Shown here: in pieces, positions 51,164-59,666 of the stretch
Numbering within the stretch: position 1 is the stretch's first letter
Layout of the letters: each line of letters starts with the position of its first letter
From: JANXQG01 sp963804375
GTDB taxonomy: Bacteria; Planctomycetota; Planctomycetia; Pirellulales; Thermoguttaceae
DNA length: 64,000 nt
Direction of reading: 5' to 3'
Assembly (NCBI GenBank): GCA_963804375.1
Contig: CAWDQE010000018.1
Location: 1,278,136 to 1,342,135 of the forward strand
Program-made: the position numbers and the translations under genes
Notes under the pieces: model-generated
What the model saw: the letters and a program-made list of their open reading frames with translations, nothing else
Databases searched by the model: none
What the model was told of the DNA's origin: nothing

Positions 51164-52039
51164 ATGGAACAAGAGATCATCGACACCTCGATCATCGACC
51201 CGAACCTCGCTTCCTATGAGCAGTTCTTTGACCACGGCTGGTGCGATCGCGTCTTCGGGTTGGTCGAGAATTCCCCCTTGAGAGCCGCTGTCGAAACCCT
51301 CATGCTCGCCTGGCGATCGACAGACGGGGCGCACCGATTGCCGTGGCTCGCGGTTCAACAACTGAAACAGTTCGCGGTGGGCACGAACAAGCCCAGCGCG
51401 TCGTACCCGCCAACCTTCGTTGAAGCACTTGTCCAGACCCTCAGTGACAAACTAATAAACTGTGTGCCCGAATTGAACTTCAAACAGCGCTTGGCACTGG
51501 GGCGAGCCATAGGAAGGCTCAAGAAAGAGACACTACAGGCTCGCAAGGCCGCAGATTCCCAAATTACGATTGACGTTGAAGGATACTGGAACTCCCTCAT
51601 TGAAAAATCGGAATTCGACTTCTGCATCCTTGGTGTGCAGCGCATCAATTACGGTTCGCTGTTCTTCGCCTATGAGGATTTTCTTGCAAATACGATCAGG
51701 ACCAAAGACCCAGATTACCGGTCAAAGAACAACCCGATCAAAGGCGCGTTCGCCAGGCACTTCGGTGTTTCGCTGACCGACTACTGCTGGAACGATGCCG
51801 AGGTTGATCTTGCGAAACTCGTCAGACACGCCCTGGCCCACAACGGCGGCAGTTTGGGGACCGATCTTGACAGGTACAAGACTCGCTTTGTGGACGCGAC
51901 CGGGATGACCTCTGTGCTATTGCAGGGCGACCGGTTCAACGTCGTGAACGGCAAGATACAGATTACCCCCTGCAATACAAAGTATCTGTTTGGCGTCTTG
52001 AAGGACCGTGTTAGCAGGATCGTCGAAGAAGTGGCGTAG
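51164..52039 (+). CDS. HEPN-like protein, probable defence or RNase-type
   Basis: 291 residues from the ATG at 51164; upstream in-frame codons lie in an unlikely context. Mostly helical. 'AEVDLAKLVRHALAHNGGSLGTDLDRY' near residue 230 has the R-x4-H pattern with a following N-G-G, as in HEPN-domain proteins (abortive-infection and RNase families). The N-terminal 100 residues have no recognisable motif. The downstream gene starts 12 bases after the stop with AGGAGG overlapping the stop codon, so the two are co-translated and probably work together. Confidence 0.55.
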   Translation: MEQEIIDTSIIDPNLASYEQFFDHGWCDRVFGLVENSPLRAAVETLMLAWRSTDGAHRLPWLAVQQLKQFAVGTNKPSASYPPTFVEALVQTLSDKLINCVPELNFKQRLALGRAIGRLKKETLQARKAADSQITIDVEGYWNSLIEKSEFDFCILGVQRINYGSLFFAYEDFLANTIRTKDPDYRSKNNPIKGAFARHFGVSLTDYCWNDAEVDLAKLVRHALAHNGGSLGTDLDRYKTRFVDATGMTSVLLQGDRFNVVNGKIQITPCNTKYLFGVLKDRVSRIVEEVA

Positions 52040-52050
52040 GAGGAACGAAC

Positions 52051-53367
52051 GTGGCCAGAGTCTACCGGAAGCCGAAAGCCGTGGAACAATTCCTGATTCG
52101 GGAATTTGTCCGCGACGCGATGCACCACACGATCTCTTGTCCTGACTGGTGTGAATCACCGGACGCGATACTCACATTGCGAAAAGGAAAAAGAAAAAGG
52201 CGAGTCGCAATCGAGCATACTGGCTACTTTAATGACACAATGGCAGGGCAACACTCGCCTCTGACGCCGATTTCGGATTTCTGGAAATGTGTGCAGACAA
52301 GTCTCGTGCGCCGAATCGGCCGTCGAAGACGCCTGGCGGACATGATGGGACGGGTGCGACTCGGCACAGGACGATTTGCAGGCCAATGCGATGCCAAGAC
52401 ACAGGAGAAATTGGCCAAGCAATTTGCAGAAGAGATGGTCGATTTCTTGGAGGCCCATCCGATTGCGGAGACCGCACGATTCCCCGCACATTCAGCCGAT
52501 TCGCCTGGCACCGAGTTCTCCGACTTTCCAACGCTGAAATCGATGGTGTTTTCCATGTCAATACGGCGGTGTCCAGGGCTTGTTCTTTTGCCTCGCTGTA
52601 GCTGGCTGTGTGACAATATCACAACTGGTTGTATCGGGCTAAATCTCAACTATATTAAAACCAGCGTCAAGAAGAAGAATGAGAAAGCCGTCAATTATGA
52701 CTGGCGCTTAGCAGACGAGAAATGGTTGCTGATCGTAGCGGCGGGCGGCAATTTGAGCGAGCAGGCCGGGGGGCCGGAAGAGCAGCTATGGGATGATCCA
52801 GAACTGCGCGCACTGTGCTGCGCATCGCCTTTCGACAAAATCTATTTCTGGGAGAGAGTTCGCTGTTGGTACAAATTGCTGAAACCCGATCATCGAATTG
52901 TTTGCCCGAGGGTCAGGCCGCAGCGCGCAGGAATCGGCGCGGGCGATGACCCACAAGCTGCCGAGGACATCCGCGGGAATCGCGGTAGGCGATTCCTCAG
53001 ACAGCCGGCCTTCAACGCCAGGACGCCTGCGGACCCGCAGCGACAATTCCCCGGCCAGGTAGGCCAGGCCACAAGATTAGGCAGAAGCACTGCCAGTCGG
53101 AAGCACTCCTGCCCGCACTCTTTCGGCGTCACCCGCCGAGTTCATCGAGCAATCGACGGACCCTACCGCCCAATGGCTTCAGTGATAGCTTTCCAGTCCG
53201 GTCCCTTCGGCATAACGAAGAGGCACTTTCCCTTGCTGCGGTCGGCCCACAGGTTGCCGACAGCCCGCTTTTCTTTGGAATCGTCGGTGCTCCAGCGATC
53301 CTCGCCCTTGTGCTCGACCACCAGAATCGGGAAGGTTGCGACCGGCACGACGGCATCGGGAATTTGA
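52051..53367 (+). CDS. Hypothetical nuclease-like partner of the HEPN protein; C-terminus probably run-on
   Basis: The frame has 438 codons from a GTG with a strong AGGAGG. 'PDAILTLRKGKRKRRVAIEHTGYFND' has the spacing of a PD-(D/E)xK-like core (D ... E-x-T), though lysine is replaced. The sequence looks native up to about residue 285 ('FDKIYFWERVRCWYKLLKPDHR'). After that it becomes Arg/Gly/Pro-rich and passes through the GC-rich spacer repeats and over the antisense type III fragment, which suggests loss of the original stop by an indel or recombination. The function is unknown; context and operon suggest a two-gene defence unit. Confidence 0.5.
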   Translation: MARVYRKPKAVEQFLIREFVRDAMHHTISCPDWCESPDAILTLRKGKRKRRVAIEHTGYFNDTMAGQHSPLTPISDFWKCVQTSLVRRIGRRRRLADMMGRVRLGTGRFAGQCDAKTQEKLAKQFAEEMVDFLEAHPIAETARFPAHSADSPGTEFSDFPTLKSMVFSMSIRRCPGLVLLPRCSWLCDNITTGCIGLNLNYIKTSVKKKNEKAVNYDWRLADEKWLLIVAAGGNLSEQAGGPEEQLWDDPELRALCCASPFDKIYFWERVRCWYKLLKPDHRIVCPRVRPQRAGIGAGDDPQAAEDIRGNRGRRFLRQPAFNARTPADPQRQFPGQVGQATRLGRSTASRKHSCPHSFGVTRRVHRAIDGPYRPMASVIAFQSGPFGITKRHFPLLRSAHRLPTARFSLESSVLQRSSPLCSTTRIGKVATGTTASGI

Positions 53368-53381
53368 GTGGCTTGCGGCAA
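53163..53381 (-). pseudogene. C-terminal fragment of a type III restriction enzyme (Res) subunit
   Basis: 'FPILVVEHKGEDRWSTDDSKEKRAVGNLW', then 'DRSKGKCLFVMPKGPDW' matches the end of Res subunits, where V-V-E-(Y/H)-K-G is the E-x-K half of the nuclease site and 'S-K-E-K-R-x-x-G-x-L-W' follows. Helicase and motor parts are missing, and sequence to the left and right is spacer repeat. A remnant of a lost restriction system. Confidence 0.6.
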
Positions 53382-53802
53382 CGGGACGAAGGAAAACGGG
53401 CCGGCACCTAGACCAGCACCGACGCCGAATCTGCCTGACGGCCGATCCGGCATCGAGAGTCGGCACGTCGGACGGCCAGGACGGTCGTGGTCCTGTCGGC
53501 GGCCAGCACCTTATCTACCCTGCCCACAGTGCCAAAGAATCTTCGACGCCTGTGCGGGGCTGTCGGAAATGGACGATCAATACTCGGGCTGATCTCAGGG
53601 TTGATCGCCCGAACGATGGCCGGCATCGGCCCGGTAATGGCCGGGGCGACGAGTCACGGTGCCGGCGTCGTTCCGGCGACCATCCGGCTGGCCCCCCCCC
53701 CCAAAAAAAAGACCTATGGGCGTCTGGTGGCAGAACTGTCGTGGTCTCGGCAGCCATCAACGCCCTACCTGAAGCAAGGACTTTGAGCTACCAAAATAGC
53801 AC
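53382..53802. other. Spacer with dispersed repeats and a C11A8 tract
   Basis: No gene supported. Contains 53575-53682 (also found at 60473-60569), a block at about 53417-53453 resembling 58726-58762, and a homopolymer of 11 C followed by 8 A at 53692-53710. Confidence 0.55.
53575..53682. repeat. Dispersed GC-rich repeat, copy 1
   Basis: About 90% identical to 60473-60569 apart from a short insertion after CAATACTCGGG. It includes GGCCGGGGCGACGAGTCACG and GCCGGCGTCGTTCCGGCGAC, which can fold back on itself. Confidence 0.8.
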
Positions 53803-55086
53803 TCATGCGATAGCCGAGTCCAACTCCTCCGTATGGCTGCATTGGTTTTGTTTGTCACCGTATCCAGAACAGCCCCAGAATTTCTTGCCGTCTCTGCGTC
53901 TTGTGCAGATTTTCATGTTGCGCCCACATTCGGGGCATTGCTTGTGCTCCCGGCGCTCCATCGCTGATTGATCCTTCCCAAGCGCGACAACCAGGACTTC
54001 GCCAGCACCGTCACGTTTGAGCGTTGCGATACACTCGTTTGTCGTTGCCGCCGTGGTAAGCACGTCATCAAGCAGCAGAATGGCCTTCCCCTTCCAATTA
54101 TAAGGGGTCTCGAATGCGCCGGACACGGCCATATTGCGGCCCTCCGCGTTCAAGCCCTTGATGCTGCCGTAATCCTTGATGCACTTCAGCCCGTCCTTGA
54201 TGACCGTAATTTTGTCTGCGACTTGCTCAGAGATCAACTTGAGCGCCGGGGCAAACCTATTCGCCTGCCCTGGCTTCGGTGGAACGCTAACGAGGTAGGC
54301 ACATCGGTTCCAGAGTTTACCGCCATCAAGCGCGGCGATAAGCGTGTTGGCAACAAAACTATTGTTCACCGAACCACTCTTGAATTCGATGATCCAGTTG
54401 GACCAAAGGCTCGACTCGTGGCGAGGATCGTTTTGGGGGTAATAACGCCCCAGGCAGAAACCGACTGAGCGCTCAGGCCCCAGCCATAGCAATGACCCGC
54501 GATGGCTAGAACATTCGGCGGATGCGATGGCCAGTTCGCCGATATAGCCTCTAGTGGGCAAGAGATCGGGTTTCAAGAGATAGCTTGCCTTGTGGAACGT
54601 GACATCCGGGGCAGCGCTAGCAAAACTGCTCCAATCCTGAACGCCCCAGGCCACACCGACAGAAAAAACGCCGGCTCGATGCGCCGCATGGGTGTCCTTC
54701 CAGTCATCGCCAACGCTAATGGCATTGGATGCCGAGACGCCAAGCTGTTCCAAAGCGTGAAGCAATGGTGCTGCGTAAGGCTTCCGTTCCTCGGTATCGT
54801 GGAAGGCCACGAGAGTATCGTAGGGAATTCCGAATCTGTCTAGGAGTCGCTCAGCCACCGGTTTGATCGAGGACGTGACCACGGCCACCCGATAGCCCAT
54901 TTCCTCGAAGGCCGCCGGTAGCTAATCCGGTCGTACCGTGTCATCGAACTTAAACCGCCGCGCCAGGTGAAGATGATCCAACACATCGCCCCATTTGTGT
55001 GTCTTTTTGGCAGCGTCCCGGTAGGGAGCGAGCGGTGACGTATCTAGGAGCGTCTGGTCAAGATCAAACAGAATTGCTTTCGACAT
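53803..55086 (-). CDS. HAD phosphatase - phosphoribosyltransferase - zinc ribbon protein, interrupted by an amber codon
   Basis: Starts at ATG 55086 (GGAG upstream) with 'KAILFDLDQTLLDTS', the HAD motif I. After 'FDDTVRPD' an in-frame TAG occurs at 54924-54922, and the same frame continues 'LPAAFEEMGYRVAVVTSSIKPVAERLL' (motif II), 'ISVGDDWKDTHAAHRAG' (motif III/IV). Next comes a PRTase-like region: 'AILLLDDVLTTAATTNECIATL' is the PRPP-binding loop. The end is a topoisomerase-type zinc ribbon 'CPECGRNMKICTRRRDGKKFWGCSGYG'. The frame is conserved on both sides of the stop, so it is a recent nonsense change, readthrough, or a sequencing error. DprA lies 23 bases upstream on the same strand. Confidence 0.75.
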
Positions 55087-55109
55087 CCTTCGCACTCCGT
55101 TCCAGATTC

Positions 55110-56090
55110 TCAATTATGGTGGGGTAGTCGGTCACTCCGTTGACCCCGATTGCTGGCGGAAGGTTCGTAAATCTCGTAGTTAGCAATTCTCGGTATGGAC
55201 CGCTCAGCCTTCAGAATGTCGGCCAATTCCAGGCCGTTTTTTTCGACAATGGCGCGGATGCCACGACTCTTCTCCTCTATTGCGTACTTCGACGGTGGAA
55301 CTGGTGCAAACAGCAACCGCCCTTGCGTGAGGGTGAAACGGACTGTGTGCATGGTCCCGCCAACAACGTCCGTCTGAAAAACGAACGTCGCAAGCGACAT
55401 CCCCGATTGCAGCCGGTCCCGCTGTATTAGGTTCTGGGCAAAGGCCCGGCTTCCCGGCGGTTGTTCGCTCACCAGCGCGCCGCCGCCTTCCAGGATTGAT
55501 TGTGCCAGTTCCCGGTTCTCACTCGGATAGATGGAATCAAGACCGTTTGCGAGGACCGCCACCGTATAGCCGCCGTTTTCGACCGCTTGCCGGTGGGATT
55601 CGGAGTCAATTCCAATCGCCAGCCCGCTCACGATTCCGAAGTCGTGGTCAACGAGCATCCGCACCATGCGGCGAGCTACTTCTACCCCAAAGTGCGTGGG
55701 GTTGCGAGTGCCGACGCAAGCCACATTGCGAAAGGATCGCCGCAACACCCCCTTTACGAACAGAACCGGTGGGGGATCGGGGATTCGCCGTAGCAGACCC
55801 GGATACTCATCGTCATAGAACGACAAGACCCCGACATTCTGTTTGACAGCGGCGGCCAGGACGGCGTGGCCGGCTTCGTGCGCCGTCGCCCATAGCTGTT
55901 GATCTCGAAGCGTCTTTCGCGCAGCGGCGGGTACGAGGCTGTCAATATCGCTGTCGGGGGCGTCCAGCACTTCGCGGAGAACGGGAAAACGGGCTGCCAG
56001 TTTAGGCGCAGTCTGTCTCCCGACGCCGCGCAAGTTGAGCAGCGTAAGAAGCCCGAGCGGCGTTCTTGTCGGAGTCTCCCATTCCATCAT
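55110..56090 (-). CDS. DprA/Smf-family (SLOG fold) protein
   Basis: About 326 residues from ATG 56090 (56087 is also possible). N-terminal helices ('LLTLLNLRGVGRQTAPKLAARFP') resemble the HhH/SAM part of DprA. The Rossmann-like core has 'VACVGTRNPTHFGVEVARRMV', 'GIVSGLAIGIDSESHRQAV', 'VAVLANGLDSIYPSENREL', 'ALVSEQPPGSRAFAQNLIQRDRLQSGMS' and 'VGGTMHTVRFTLTQGRLLFAP', all in DprA order. Classical DprA loads RecA on incoming DNA during transformation. Here the usual 'R-N-R-I-I' reads 'RDRLQ' and the partner is a HAD-PRTase, so a specialised role in an immunity-type system is plausible. Confidence 0.8.
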   Translation of the reverse strand: MMEWETPTRTPLGLLTLLNLRGVGRQTAPKLAARFPVLREVLDAPDSDIDSLVPAAARKTLRDQQLWATAHEAGHAVLAAAVKQNVGVLSFYDDEYPGLLRRIPDPPPVLFVKGVLRRSFRNVACVGTRNPTHFGVEVARRMVRMLVDHDFGIVSGLAIGIDSESHRQAVENGGYTVAVLANGLDSIYPSENRELAQSILEGGGALVSEQPPGSRAFAQNLIQRDRLQSGMSLATFVFQTDVVGGTMHTVRFTLTQGRLLFAPVPPSKYAIEEKSRGIRAIVEKNGLELADILKAERSIPRIANYEIYEPSASNRGQRSDRLPHHN

Positions 56091-56096
56091 AAGCAG

Positions 56097-56127
56097 ATTA
56101 TACCGGATCAAAGGACTGGCGTTTCAA
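56097..56127 (-). promoter_or_regulatory. Promoter of the dprA-HAD/PRTase operon, leaderless
   Basis: On the minus strand TTGAAA (56127-56122) and a perfect TATAAT (56102-56097) are separated by 19 bases. Only 6 bases separate the -10 box from the first ATG, so the mRNA should have no leader. Confidence 0.55.
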
Positions 56128-56472
56128 AAACGACGCGAAAAGTAAAATAGATAATATAGGACATTTAGAAAGAAGCGGTTCCGGCCGCAACAAAAGCTGA
56201 CCCGCGAGCCGCACCGTGCCGGCCGTCTTGCTGATCGAATTGCCGGCCATGACCTCCGACGCCATGAATCTGTGCCGGCCGTGGCCGTCATCGTCGCCTG
56301 TCGTGGTACTGCCCCCCCCAAGACCTGGCCGGCTCCTCGGTCGTCTGGCAGGCGGCACCATCGACGCCACAAAATGGGCCTACTGCGGGTAGTCCATGTC
56401 AGCCGGCGGCCAGGTTGTGTAAAATAAGCGACTGTATTTTGGCCTGGCACGAAACCATGACGGAAGAAGACC
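56128..56472. other. Divergent gap with GC-rich spacer repeats
   Basis: About 345 bases; no gene. It contains GACGCCATGAATCTGTGCCGG (part of a recurring spacer motif, compare 48469) and several GCCGGCC blocks. A promoter for the Mrr-like operon is expected here (TAAAAT near 56419). Confidence 0.45.
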
Positions 56473-57519
56473 ATGACACTTTGGCTTAACAGGGCGGGTA
56501 AGCACGGTGAACGCGAGTCGAAATGCCTTGACGAAAACCGGATTTACCTGGGTTGGCCCGGATTGAAGTACGATCTCAGCACCGTCGCCACCAAGCCGGC
56601 CCTTGGCGACTTGCTGCGAAAGGTGTACCCGGACTCTCCGAAGGGCAAAATCATCCAGAACACTGGTCAAATCTGGCCATTTGCACATGAAATGAAGCCG
56701 GGAGATTGGGTCGCTCTGCCCAGTAAGATGAAGGCTGCGATCCATATCGCGGAAATTACCGGCCCTTATGTCTTTGATCCAGACGCCGACGACCCCTACT
56801 ACCACTATCACACCGTCAAGTGGATCGAGACGGATATTCCGCGCTCGAATTTCGCACCAGACCTGCTAATGGCGCTCGGAACCCAATGCACGATCTGCAA
56901 GATTAGACGCCACGACGCCGAGGATCGCATTCGTGCAATGGCGACTACTGGATGGAAGTCAGCCGACAGCGGCAAACCGCAGAAGCAGAAACCGGAACAC
57001 GACGAAAACGGTGAGGAAGAGCAGGACTTGGAGTTGCTTGCGCGGGACCGCATCGCCAACCTGATAATCAGTCGCTTCAAGGGGCACAGGATGGCAGTCC
57101 TTGTTGAGGCTTTGCTAAAGGCCCTCGGGTACATCACGTTTTGCAGTCCACCAGGCCCAGACAAGGGCGTGGACATTCTGGCCGCTCCTGGCCCCATCGG
57201 GTTTGGCGATCCGAAGATCGCGGTCCAAGTTAAGTCCGGCGACGGGCCGGTAGACCGCCCCACTCTCGACCAACTCATTGGCACGATGCAGAATGTCGGG
57301 GCGTGCCAGGGGATTCTAGTTTCCTGGGGAGGCTTCAAGTCGTCCATCGACAAGGAAATGGCGGTACAGTTCTTTCGGGTCCGCCTTTGGGATCAGAAGG
57401 CCCTTATCGACCAACTGCTGGAACACTATGACAAGTTGGACGAAGACATACGAGCCGATTTGCCGTTGAAGCGAATCTGGACGGTTGCAGAAACAGAGGA
57501 AGATTCAGGGACAGCTTGA
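56473..57519 (+). CDS. Mrr-like restriction endonuclease
   Basis: 348 residues; GGAAGAAG precedes the ATG. The C-terminal half is an Mrr-type PD-(D/E)xK domain: 'LLKALGYITFCSPPGPDKGVDILAAPGP' has the catalytic aspartate (G-V-D) and 'IAVQVKSGDGPV' the Q-x-K variant typical of Mrr/type IV enzymes. The N-terminal 170 residues ('GERESKCLDENRIYLGW', 'IWPFAHEMKPGDWVALP') look like a PUA/EVE-type sensor for modified bases, a common partner of Mrr domains. It probably cleaves foreign, possibly methylated, DNA. It is the first gene of a three-gene operon. Confidence 0.75.
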   Translation: MTLWLNRAGKHGERESKCLDENRIYLGWPGLKYDLSTVATKPALGDLLRKVYPDSPKGKIIQNTGQIWPFAHEMKPGDWVALPSKMKAAIHIAEITGPYVFDPDADDPYYHYHTVKWIETDIPRSNFAPDLLMALGTQCTICKIRRHDAEDRIRAMATTGWKSADSGKPQKQKPEHDENGEEEQDLELLARDRIANLIISRFKGHRMAVLVEALLKALGYITFCSPPGPDKGVDILAAPGPIGFGDPKIAVQVKSGDGPVDRPTLDQLIGTMQNVGACQGILVSWGGFKSSIDKEMAVQFFRVRLWDQKALIDQLLEHYDKLDEDIRADLPLKRIWTVAETEEDSGTA

Positions 57520-57529
57520 GGAGAGCAGC

Positions 57530-57853
57530 ATGGTCACAATACTTCCATCCAGTGCAATCACGGAGAGAGAGTGGAATTTCCGTGATGACGATAACCAGGA
57601 ATTTCATAGCGACATCCCTGAGAACCAGCAGTTCATATCCCTCACTCTGAATTGGAAGCCAGACAAGGCCGCAACGAAGGCACGGCTCGTCGGCAAATAC
57701 AGAATTGATCTACGATTGATGCTGTCCGAGGGACTCGTTCGGAAGAGCGACAAGGGAATCTTCCTTCGATTCCAGAGAACCGGGGAGATTATTGAGATTG
57801 CACTCAATCGAGCTAGTCCCGCACTCGTGGTCGGACGTAAGCCTCAACAATGA
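57530..57853 (+). CDS. Hypothetical protein in the Mrr-FRG operon
   Basis: 107 residues from the ATG at 57530, with GAGGAG directly upstream and 10 bases after the Mrr gene. 'FRDDDNQEFHSDIPENQQFISLTLNWKPD' and 'IDLRLMLSEGLVRKSDKGIFLRFQRTGEIIEIALN' suggest an all-beta or mixed small domain. I recognise no family. Tight spacing suggests it belongs to the Mrr function. Confidence 0.6.
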   Translation: MVTILPSSAITEREWNFRDDDNQEFHSDIPENQQFISLTLNWKPDKAATKARLVGKYRIDLRLMLSEGLVRKSDKGIFLRFQRTGEIIEIALNRASPALVVGRKPQQ

Positions 57854-57898
57854 GCACAAACCGGGAAGTGCCGGAAGACATCGCGACGGAGTGCCACA

Positions 57899-58681
57899 AT
57901 GGACGCAATCACGATCAAGACAGTTGAACAGTTCATCGCGCAAGTCCGAGCCGATAGCGCCGGATGGTTGTTCAAGTGGTTCCGTGGCGAGCCCGCAGGG
58001 GATACTCCACTGATTCCGAAGCTGTACCGCCCTCGGCCGGACGGACGCACACGGGATGAAAACACGTTGCTTCAACTTTTCCGAATGAGGGCTCCCACGT
58101 TCTCCGCTCGCCCCTGTCCTGATCGCGGAGCGACGGATCAATGGCTGTTCTTGGCGCAGCACTTTGGATTGCCGACAAGGTTGCTCGATTGGACTGAAAG
58201 CGCCCTTGTCGGTCTATACTTCGCGATTCAAGAGTCGAATCCGCCCAAGCCGAAGCCCCATGTCGTTTGGATGCTTAACCCGACCGAACTGAATCAACGA
58301 TCTGTGTCCCCTGGGTACGTTTCGAGCGCCTCAAAGGACTTCCCGCTCACCTGGTTCGATCCTCGTCCGAAAGAAACCAACATCGGCTTTATCAACATTT
58401 GCGGAGCGTGGGAGAATGACACGCAGGGTGTTTCGTTGCCGGTGGCCATTCGACCTACCAACATTGATCCACGAATGAGCGCGCAGCGAAGTTGCTTCAC
58501 GGTGCAGGGAAGGGACAAGAGTTCACTCGTACAAATGTTGCCGCAGGTCATCAAACGATACGAAATCGAGCCGAATGATCGCCAGGCCATGCGGGATGAC
58601 CTACTCACGCTCGGTGTCAGCCACTCGACCGTCTTTCCTGACCTGACGGGACTTGCAAACGAACTTGAAGACTTATATTGA
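57899..58681 (+). CDS. FRG-domain protein
   Basis: 260 residues. 'WLFKWFRGEPAGDTPLIPKLYRP' contains the F-R-G motif that names the family, and 'WLFLAQHFGLPTRLLDWTESALVGLYFAI' is the second conserved block (H-[FY]-G-L-P-T-R-L-L-D-W). 'RMSAQRSCFTVQG' near the C-terminus is also typical. FRG proteins are frequent in prokaryotic defence loci, and their biochemical activity is not well established. It lies 45 bases after the small protein and is probably in the Mrr operon. Confidence 0.8.
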   Translation: MDAITIKTVEQFIAQVRADSAGWLFKWFRGEPAGDTPLIPKLYRPRPDGRTRDENTLLQLFRMRAPTFSARPCPDRGATDQWLFLAQHFGLPTRLLDWTESALVGLYFAIQESNPPKPKPHVVWMLNPTELNQRSVSPGYVSSASKDFPLTWFDPRPKETNIGFINICGAWENDTQGVSLPVAIRPTNIDPRMSAQRSCFTVQGRDKSSLVQMLPQVIKRYEIEPNDRQAMRDDLLTLGVSHSTVFPDLTGLANELEDLY

Positions 58682-58808
58682 CGGCTGGGAAGCAGATTAT
58701 TTGCAGCCACCAGCACGCAGGCCAGCATCGACGCCGATTCTGCCTGACGGTCGATCCGGCATCAGGAATCCACGACCGTTCGACGCCAAGAGTCTGGAGG
58801 CCAGGTAA

Positions 58809-59666
58809 TCACGCCGCGAGTTGAAGCGGGGGTCGCCTTAGCGAAGTCTGGCCTTCCTTCTTGTGGACGTTCCAAGTCTTGCCGTCGCTCTCGATCTTGA
58901 TTGTGCCGTCCACGTCGGTGCGTTTGACCGGCACTTTCTGCTCTTCCAGCAAGTCCAACGTCCCCTTGTGAGGGTGGCCGTATTTGTTGTCCTTGCCGCA
59001 ACTGATGACGACCAGGCTGGGCTTGGCGGCCATTAGCCATGCCAGGTCCGTCCCGTTACGGCTGCCGTGGTGTGCGGCCTTCATAACGGTCACGAGACGG
59101 AAGAGGCCGCCGCCAGCGTTTTTCATCCACCAAGACCGCTCGCTTTCTTCCGAGTCGCCAGTAAGTAATGCCGAGAATTCGCCGAACTCCAAGCGAATCC
59201 CGATGCTGTTGTTGTTCTCGTTTTTGTCTTCTGGCGCTTGCGGAAACAGCCGGAGCGTGACAGAGCCCAAGACGATCTTTCGTTCCGAGTCCTTCTTCGA
59301 CTGCGCGAACTGGCACCCGGCATCGTTGACCGCTTGCAAGACCCGCTTGTAAGTCGTGGAGGTATGGGCCGAGCCGGAGTCAACGTACAGCTTGGGCTTG
59401 AACCTCTTGATTACCGCAACCATCCCGCCGATATGGTCTGCGTGGTGGTGCGAAGTAACCAGCACATCGACCTTCTCGACGCCCTCCCCCTTGAGAATGT
59501 CCAATATCCGGCTTGACGGGCCGGCATCAACCAGGGCGACTTTCCCTTCGGGCGTGCGAATGAGCACGGCGTCACCCTGGCCCACATCAAGGAAAGACAG
59601 CGAAAGATTGTCCGCCCGCGCGGTCGCGGCCAGGACAAGAACTAGGACGAGGGAGGCTCGCTTCAT
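58809..59666 (-). CDS. Exported ComEC/Rec2-type metallo-beta-lactamase fold protein
   Basis: 285 residues with a signal peptide ('LVLVLVLAATARADN'). 'FLDVGQGDAVLIRTPEGKVALVDAG' and 'VLVTSHHHADHIGGM' form the metal site (H-x-H-x-D-H) of the MBL superfamily, ComEC branch. 'SALLTGDSE' and 'MKAAHHGSRNGT' supply the remaining ligands, and 'VVISCGKDNKYGHPH' is the ComEC-type end. It is the stand-alone nuclease-like domain without membrane channel, so it could degrade extracytoplasmic DNA or act on another phosphodiester. ATGA overlap with the DUF3006 gene shows tight coupling. Confidence 0.8.
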   Translation of the reverse strand: MKRASLVLVLVLAATARADNLSLSFLDVGQGDAVLIRTPEGKVALVDAGPSSRILDILKGEGVEKVDVLVTSHHHADHIGGMVAVIKRFKPKLYVDSGSAHTSTTYKRVLQAVNDAGCQFAQSKKDSERKIVLGSVTLRLFPQAPEDKNENNNSIGIRLEFGEFSALLTGDSEESERSWWMKNAGGGLFRLVTVMKAAHHGSRNGTDLAWLMAAKPSLVVISCGKDNKYGHPHKGTLDLLEEQKVPVKRTDVDGTIKIESDGKTWNVHKKEGQTSLRRPPLQLAA

